Shown: one piece after another, positions 14,334 through 18,461 of the stretch | How positions within the stretch are numbered: the stretch's first letter is position 1 | Layout of the letters: each line of letters starts with the position of its first letter | NCBI GenBank assembly: GCA_023249935.1 | Contig: JAHFBQ010000021.1 | Span: 1 to 18,461 of the forward strand | Origin: a bacterium | GTDB taxonomy: Bacteria; Babelota; Babeliae; Babelales; RVW-14 | DNA: 18,461 bases | Direction of reading: 5' to 3' | Notes under the pieces: generated by a model | What the model was told of the DNA's origin: nothing | The model's database searches: none | Seen by the model: the letters and a program-made list of their open reading frames with translations, nothing else | Program-made: the position numbers and the translations under genes

Positions 14334-15719
14334 TTAGAACGGCATCTTAAATTGCACAGAAGCTGTACCACCCAAGTACTTACCGGTCATAACACGGCGA
14401 CCATCAATTGGATAAGCATATTCAAAGTTGATTGCTGGTGCTAGAACGAGCGCTTTGGCATGAAGTCTAAAATCATAGCCAATGCTCAAATGCAGCATCT
14501 GACGCTCCCATGACCGAAGACGTTGATCACAGTTAATCACATCATTCATATTCAAAAACCGAGGCGGCACTTGTTGCATATACCGCTGTACCGCTGCATT
14601 AAGATATTTATCATCTTTCACCAAGAGCTTGGTTTCTTCTTGCCTACTGAATGAGTAGCCCACAAAGCCGGTAAGTCCATAAAAAATCCGTTGCAGTTTT
14701 GCATAAGCACTCACATCCCACACAGGCCCCTGATCAACATTGACACGAGCAAGCGCCAACGACAGCAGACCTGCCTGTTTTTTTTCAGCATCGCTCATAA
14801 CGCGATTTGTACGGGTATCTTGAAAGAAAATATTAACGCTACTTGCCATGCCAAGCGCAAAACATTTTTGTATACCTACTTCAAGTTCAATGCGCGTATG
14901 CACCCCAAAAAACCCATCATAGCCTAGCGGGAAGCCAGTAAGATAGGCATTGTCACGTCTACCACCACCGGGAATAATTGCACCAATGAACACGCGCCCT
15001 GTTGCATCTTGGATAACTCCAAAACCTTTGTTATTAAAACCTTGCCACCCCAAACCAGCTATTACTTCTGACACCGCCGATTTACGATAGACTGTAAGAG
15101 GTGCTTCCATCCCCTGTTCACGCATGATGCGTGGCAACTCGACTTCAACAAAATTACTTACTGTTCCTGCAAGCCCAGGTAAATCTTGCGAACCTACAAC
15201 TTGATAACCAATATTATCAATGGTAAGCGAACGAAATGGTACATAGCACTGAGCAAAAAATCCTGAAAACAGGTTTTGTTCTAGATTAAGCGTCAACTCC
15301 TGAGCAGCAACCCGCCCTGTAATTTTAACAGGATTTTGTGCACCACTATCAAGACGACCAAAAGGAGCTACCGGTGCAGGAACAGGCAAAATTCCTGCAG
15401 CAGGATCATATCCATGCGTCCAGAACCTTGCTATATTCGGCGTTGCAGCAAATGGCTCAAGCCCAAAACCAAGACGCACTATATTGGTGTTTCCAAAAAC
15501 ATCTAGCGCAGAGGTTCGTTGTGAGTTGTTGTCATATCCATCACGCGTGCTCACACTGCTGTAACGCAGATCAATGTTTGAAACCCAGTTATCTGTTGTC
15601 TTGCGCTGCGTAACATCAAACGCACCAACTTTATATCTCACTGGTAATTCAATGGCGCTTACCACGCCGGTGATCAACACCAGCCCCAATAATGCTTTTC
15701 CTAGAAACCTGTTCATCAT
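14334..15719 (-). CDS. Outer-membrane beta-barrel protein, hypothetical
   Basis: The start is taken at 15719 because AGGAGAG lies just upstream; an upstream in-frame ATG would begin inside the palindromic repeat. The 461-aa product opens with a signal peptide, MMNRFLGKALLGLVLITGVV then SA. The mature part shows alternating polar and hydrophobic strands rich in Tyr, Phe and Gly, such as FGLEPFAATP, YGLTGFVGYSF and LHLSIGYDFRL. It ends ASVQFKMPF, a terminal Phe strand of the kind recognised by the BAM complex. No specific family is recognised; a porin-like or surface role is inference. Together with LpxB it supports a real outer membrane. Confidence 0.75.
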   Translation of the reverse strand: MMNRFLGKALLGLVLITGVVSAIELPVRYKVGAFDVTQRKTTDNWVSNIDLRYSSVSTRDGYDNNSQRTSALDVFGNTNIVRLGFGLEPFAATPNIARFWTHGYDPAAGILPVPAPVAPFGRLDSGAQNPVKITGRVAAQELTLNLEQNLFSGFFAQCYVPFRSLTIDNIGYQVVGSQDLPGLAGTVSNFVEVELPRIMREQGMEAPLTVYRKSAVSEVIAGLGWQGFNNKGFGVIQDATGRVFIGAIIPGGGRRDNAYLTGFPLGYDGFFGVHTRIELEVGIQKCFALGMASSVNIFFQDTRTNRVMSDAEKKQAGLLSLALARVNVDQGPVWDVSAYAKLQRIFYGLTGFVGYSFSRQEETKLLVKDDKYLNAAVQRYMQQVPPRFLNMNDVINCDQRLRSWERQMLHLSIGYDFRLHAKALVLAPAINFEYAYPIDGRRVMTGKYLGGTASVQFKMPF

Positions 15720-15729
15720 ACTCTCTCCT

Positions 15730-15756
15730 GTCATCCCGGACCAGGATCCGGGATCC
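15730..15756. repeat. REP-like palindromic element, copy 3
   Basis: This is the best-preserved copy: GTCATCCCGGACCAGGATCC continues to GGGATCC. The core CCCGGA...TCCGGG is palindromic, with a second GGATCC alongside. It lies between the cutA stop codon and the ribosome site of the barrel protein gene. Confidence 0.65.
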
Positions 15757-15762
15757 AATCCG

Positions 15763-16077
15763 CTATATATTCGTAACCGACGTCACCCAGCCGGCATACG
15801 CAGCACCTGCTCCAGCTATCCATGACGTTATGCAGGGCACATCATAATCATGTGCATTTTCAAGGTAGATCATTGCTTCTGTAAGACGATCCGCAGTCGT
15901 CTTACACAACACAAAAACTTCCTGCTCCTTATGCACGCTACCCTGCCAGGGGTACATGCTAACACCAGGCAAAACGTTGGCGCAAGCAATCAGTTTATTC
16001 TCGATAAGCTCAGCCACCAACGCTCGAGCACGTTCTTCACTATTAATAGTCCAATATAAACAGGCTATATCTTGCAT
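15763..16077 (-). CDS. cutA: CutA1-like divalent-cation tolerance protein
   Basis: CutA1 proteins are small, very stable trimers linked to copper tolerance in E. coli, with no clear catalytic role. The start is set at 16077 (MQDIACLYWT), giving 104 aa, the usual CutA length; GTGGGG lies 6 nt upstream. Family features are EERARALVAELIENKLIACA, the MYPWQGSVHKEQEVFVLCKT segment and AHDYDVPCITSW, the counterpart of HPYEVPEI. It lies on the same strand between ssb and the barrel protein gene. Confidence 0.9.
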   Translation of the reverse strand: MQDIACLYWTINSEERARALVAELIENKLIACANVLPGVSMYPWQGSVHKEQEVFVLCKTTADRLTEAMIYLENAHDYDVPCITSWIAGAGAAYAGWVTSVTNI

Positions 16078-16147
16078 GACTACCCCACTCAATATTTGGT
16101 TTATAAAAAACTCAACCCGACCAGTATACCACACTTGGCAAGTAGGC

Positions 16148-16180
16148 AAAAAAAAGCGGCGTGTCTGTTACGACACGCCG
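16148..16180 (-). terminator. Rho-independent terminator after ssb
   Basis: A perfect 9-bp stem (CGGCGTGTC with GACACGCCG) with a 6-nt loop is followed on the minus strand by a C and then eight T residues. It ends the ssb transcript 15 bp past the stop codon, so cutA needs its own promoter. Confidence 0.92.
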
Positions 16181-16195
16181 TACATTAACATTTCT

Positions 16196-16738
16196 TTAGA
16201 ATGGTAAGTCGTCTTCAAAAGGAGCTTCATCCTTAAACGTCACTTCACCGCCGGTTGCTCCGGGTGCTTTTGCCTTGACAGATTTTTTAGCTTTTTCAAC
16301 TTGCTGCATAACGCTATTCATCGCCGGATTATTTTTTATTGTTTCTTGATCAAATTGAGCTAGCGGCTCATCACTACCCATGCCAGCATCATCTTGCGCA
16401 CCGGCAGATGGCGATAGAAAAGTCACTGTATCTGCTGTTATGGTATGTTTGCTGCGCTTGTTGCCTTCAGCATCTTGCCAAGAATCAAGTTTCAAACGAC
16501 CCTCAACGAGGACTGATTTTCCCTTGGTGAGATATTGCTTGCATGGGTCCGCCTGCGCTCCCCAGACATCGATATCAATAAAACACACTTCTTGCGTTGT
16601 GGCACCGGACTGGCGGTTTTTATATTGACGGCTCGAGGCAATGCTGAAACGACATACCGATTGACCGGAGGTAAGTTGTTTAATTTCTGGATCACGGGTC
16701 AAGTTGCCTATCATGATAACACGGTTGTAACTAGCCAT
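16196..16738 (-). CDS. ssb: Single-stranded DNA-binding protein
   Basis: SSB coats single-stranded DNA in replication, repair and recombination. The OB fold covers about residues 1-110: YNRVIMIGNLTRDPEIKQL, CRFSIASSRQYKN, IDIDVWGAQADPCKQYLTKG and VLVEGRLKLDSWQD. A disordered linker follows, and the protein ends FEDDLPF, the acidic partner-binding tip corresponding to DDIPF in E. coli. The 180-aa length is typical. It starts at ATG 16738 with AAGGAAA upstream and has its own terminator. The 82-bp gap to lpxB contains a weak promoter-like pair TTGCTA and TATAGG. Confidence 0.97.
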   Translation of the reverse strand: MASYNRVIMIGNLTRDPEIKQLTSGQSVCRFSIASSRQYKNRQSGATTQEVCFIDIDVWGAQADPCKQYLTKGKSVLVEGRLKLDSWQDAEGNKRSKHTITADTVTFLSPSAGAQDDAGMGSDEPLAQFDQETIKNNPAMNSVMQQVEKAKKSVKAKAPGATGGEVTFKDEAPFEDDLPF

Positions 16739-16820
16739 AACTTTTCCTTACGTAAAAAATTTAACGCAAAACAGTTGCAGCCTATAGCCAAAAAGAGGTT
16801 TTAGCAAAATGAGAAAAAAT

Positions 16821-17912
16821 TTATGGTGTTTGAGCAAAAAGTTGCTCAAGTCGTGCAAGTTGTTCTCGGTTTTCTACGTAAGCAGCTTCATTTTTTTGAT
16901 ACAAGATCAACACCTTGCTCACCGCAACCACCAACTTTGCCGCCGTACAATCGTGCTGAATAAATTCAGGCATTAAATCAGCTTGAGCAATAATATTAGG
17001 AAGCCCCATACGATCAATCGAGACCAATGTTTTAGCAAGCGCGTAAGTCAGCCAATGCGCTTTGTAAAAAATAACCGTTTGGATACGAAGTAAACCAAGC
17101 TCTAACGTCACCGTTCCAGCCTTGGTCAGCGCTACAGCACATGATTGCATGGCGCTAAGACGATCCTCTGAGTTTACTACAACCGTTCGATCTCCTGCAA
17201 TCTGTATGAGCGGTTCGAGCAGCACTCTCTCTATGTGCGAAGCTTGAAAAATTGCCACCTCCAGTTGCGGGAATTTTTCTAACAGCGAAGAAAGCGTTTC
17301 GCGCAAAAGAGGTACAAAGTTTTCAACCTCCTGCACACGTGAGCCGGGGAACACGCCCAAACGAAAACGAGGCATCAACGACTGTCGCACCGCGGGAAGA
17401 ACACGATCGGCAACTGGATTGCCAAGATACCGCACCGCCACCGCATGCTGCCGATACCAAGCAACTTCGAAAGGGAACAACACAACCAACTCATCGGCAA
17501 TTCTTTTGAGACACTTGAGCCGCCATTGACCCCAACACCACAGCTGCGGCGGTGCCAGATAAATAATTTTTAATGCTGAATTACGAGCTTTAAGTAAAAC
17601 ACCAAGACGCATGTTAAAGCCAGGGAAATCAACAAGCACCACATGTGAAAATCGCTGCGTAACAATATGATCTGCAAGTTGACGCATAATTCGCAAGATG
17701 TTTGGCAGTCGCTTGATAATCTCAACCAAACCAACAACATTCAATTTTTTAAACGAGCTATGCAGCGCAACACCACAAGCCATAAGCGCATCGCCACCAA
17801 CTCCCTCAAGATAAACCTCTCCAGGAATTACTTGTTTAATCTTATGCTGTACAAACCAAGCAGCTACCAGATCTCCTGACACTTCGCCGGTAACAATAAA
17901 TACCTTATTCAT
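16821..17912 (-). CDS. lpxB: Lipid-A-disaccharide synthase
   Basis: LpxB is a GT19-family glycosyltransferase at the inner membrane. It joins UDP-2,3-diacylglucosamine and lipid X to make the lipid A disaccharide. The 363-aa protein shows GEVSGDL at the N-terminus, LEGVGGDALMACG, VLVDFPGFNMRL, APPQLWCWGQWR, FPFEVAWY, LGNPVAD, GVFPGSRVQEV and the donor-site loop KAGTVTLELGL. In that loop the usual Ser of SGTATLE is replaced (KAGT). The ATG overlaps the stop codon of the upstream secreted protein gene (ATGA). No other lipid A gene is in the window. Its presence implies LPS-type lipid A. Confidence 0.95.
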   Translation of the reverse strand: MNKVFIVTGEVSGDLVAAWFVQHKIKQVIPGEVYLEGVGGDALMACGVALHSSFKKLNVVGLVEIIKRLPNILRIMRQLADHIVTQRFSHVVLVDFPGFNMRLGVLLKARNSALKIIYLAPPQLWCWGQWRLKCLKRIADELVVLFPFEVAWYRQHAVAVRYLGNPVADRVLPAVRQSLMPRFRLGVFPGSRVQEVENFVPLLRETLSSLLEKFPQLEVAIFQASHIERVLLEPLIQIAGDRTVVVNSEDRLSAMQSCAVALTKAGTVTLELGLLRIQTVIFYKAHWLTYALAKTLVSIDRMGLPNIIAQADLMPEFIQHDCTAAKLVVAVSKVLILYQKNEAAYVENREQLARLEQLFAQTP

Positions 17913-18436
17913 ACAGTTTTAAGACAAATATCTTGTTCGATCTTATCTTGCAGCAAAGCAAATTTTGTAGCCACTTCTTTCAGTATTGCTGGGGTCTGAG
18001 CAGCTCCAACGACAAGCTGCGTTTTTGCTTGCTTAAATTCAGATTCACATGACCGCAGCAAGAGCAAGCTTGCCTCGAGATTTTTTTTCGGCTTTTTCTT
18101 GTACACTGTGTTGCCTTCAATCAAGCTCTCCGCAATGTTAGAAAATTTGCGCTGCAACGTAATAATTTTCTCATGCAACTCACAACTCTCAGCTGCTACA
18201 GATCCTTGTACTTTCTGGATCTGTACAACGCAGGAAGCGTTATCAAACAATGCGTGCATAGACTCACGCACCGCTTCTCCCATACGCTCCTTAAGAGCAT
18301 TTTTAGAAAGTTTTGCGGTATTTTCATCCGACTGCTTTTTGATGATGAACGATTCCTGTGCCACTTTATCACCATCTGCAATCGCAATAGCAGACGTCAG
18401 CAACACACCAAGCAACAGGACACGAAACTCAAGCAT
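17909..18436 (-). CDS. Hypothetical secreted helical protein coupled to lpxB
   Basis: The 175-aa protein begins with a signal peptide, MLEFRVLLLGVLLTSAIAIA. The rest appears mostly helical and charged, with several Cys (ASCVVQIQ, ESCELHEK, RSCESEFK, DICLKTV) that could form periplasmic disulfides. The ATG at 18434-18436 is preferred to a GTG one codon upstream because GAGG lies 4 nt before it. It overlaps lpxB by 4 bp, so the two are probably translated together. The family is not recognised; a role in the envelope is inference from export and from lpxB. Confidence 0.6.
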   Translation of the reverse strand: MLEFRVLLLGVLLTSAIAIADGDKVAQESFIIKKQSDENTAKLSKNALKERMGEAVRESMHALFDNASCVVQIQKVQGSVAAESCELHEKIITLQRKFSNIAESLIEGNTVYKKKPKKNLEASLLLLRSCESEFKQAKTQLVVGAAQTPAILKEVATKFALLQDKIEQDICLKTV

Positions 18437-18461
18437 CACACCTCACCCTCTCATTTATTGT

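Noticed and set aside
15720..15758. Upstream start for the barrel protein (13 extra codons)
   Set aside because: The extension is translated palindromic repeat and would bury the signal peptide; a good ribosome site precedes the start at 15719.
16078..16149. Upstream start for cutA (24 extra codons)
   Set aside because: The 104-aa form from 16077 has the normal family length and a GTGGGG site; the extra residues do not resemble CutA.

Overview
The window looks like chromosomal DNA from a Gram-negative-type bacterium with a small, gene-dense genome. It has LpxB (lipid A synthesis), a signal-peptide-bearing outer-membrane barrel protein ending in Phe, and SecD, alongside single-copy housekeeping genes (argS, lepA, ssb, plsY, cutA) and two tRNAs. 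Exported proteins with degenerate Hint domains and toxin-like tails, an archaeal-type ATP-dependent DNA ligase, and short REP-like palindromes suggest a host-associated lineage such as Candidatus Dependentiae (TM6). That placement is inference; no taxonomic marker in the window was checked against a database.

Left part (1-3819, minus strand): an exported Hint-scaffold toxin candidate (1947-3737) is read toward a coupled 227-aa protein and an 84-aa protein, both immunity candidates. These are followed by plsY and the start of a DNA ligase gene that runs off the window. Next (3852-5943, minus strand) is a compact unit: promoter, tRNA-Leu(GAG), secD, tRNA-Met(CAU), terminator. The tRNA-Met begins 9 nt after the secD stop codon.

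Centre (5993-10673): a palindromic repeat, a lone plus-strand 131-aa gene with a strong terminator, then the most unusual region. A 280-bp copy of the 3' end of an HspR-like merR gene (6573-6852) lies 3,573 bp to the left of the intact gene (10146-10673). Between the two copies sit a second exported Hint-scaffold protein with a C-terminal EndoU-like RNase domain, its overlapping CdiI-like immunity gene, and a decayed IS5-type transposase. I read this as a toxin-immunity cassette inserted in merR in a way that left or rebuilt a complete merR. Recombination between the 280-bp repeats should be able to excise it precisely.

Right part (10146-18436, all minus strand): argS, lepA and merR are tightly packed (gaps of 5 and 10 bp). 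Upstream of them are an outer-membrane barrel protein gene, cutA, ssb with its own terminator, lpxB, and a secreted helical protein gene overlapping lpxB by 4 bp.

The two toxin candidates share an N-terminal layout: signal peptide, Hint-like fold without the N-terminal Cys, long middle, variable C-terminal tail. They differ completely in tail and downstream genes, as expected of a polymorphic toxin family that swaps warheads. The EndoU tail and immunity gene are clearly more AT-rich than the front of the same gene.
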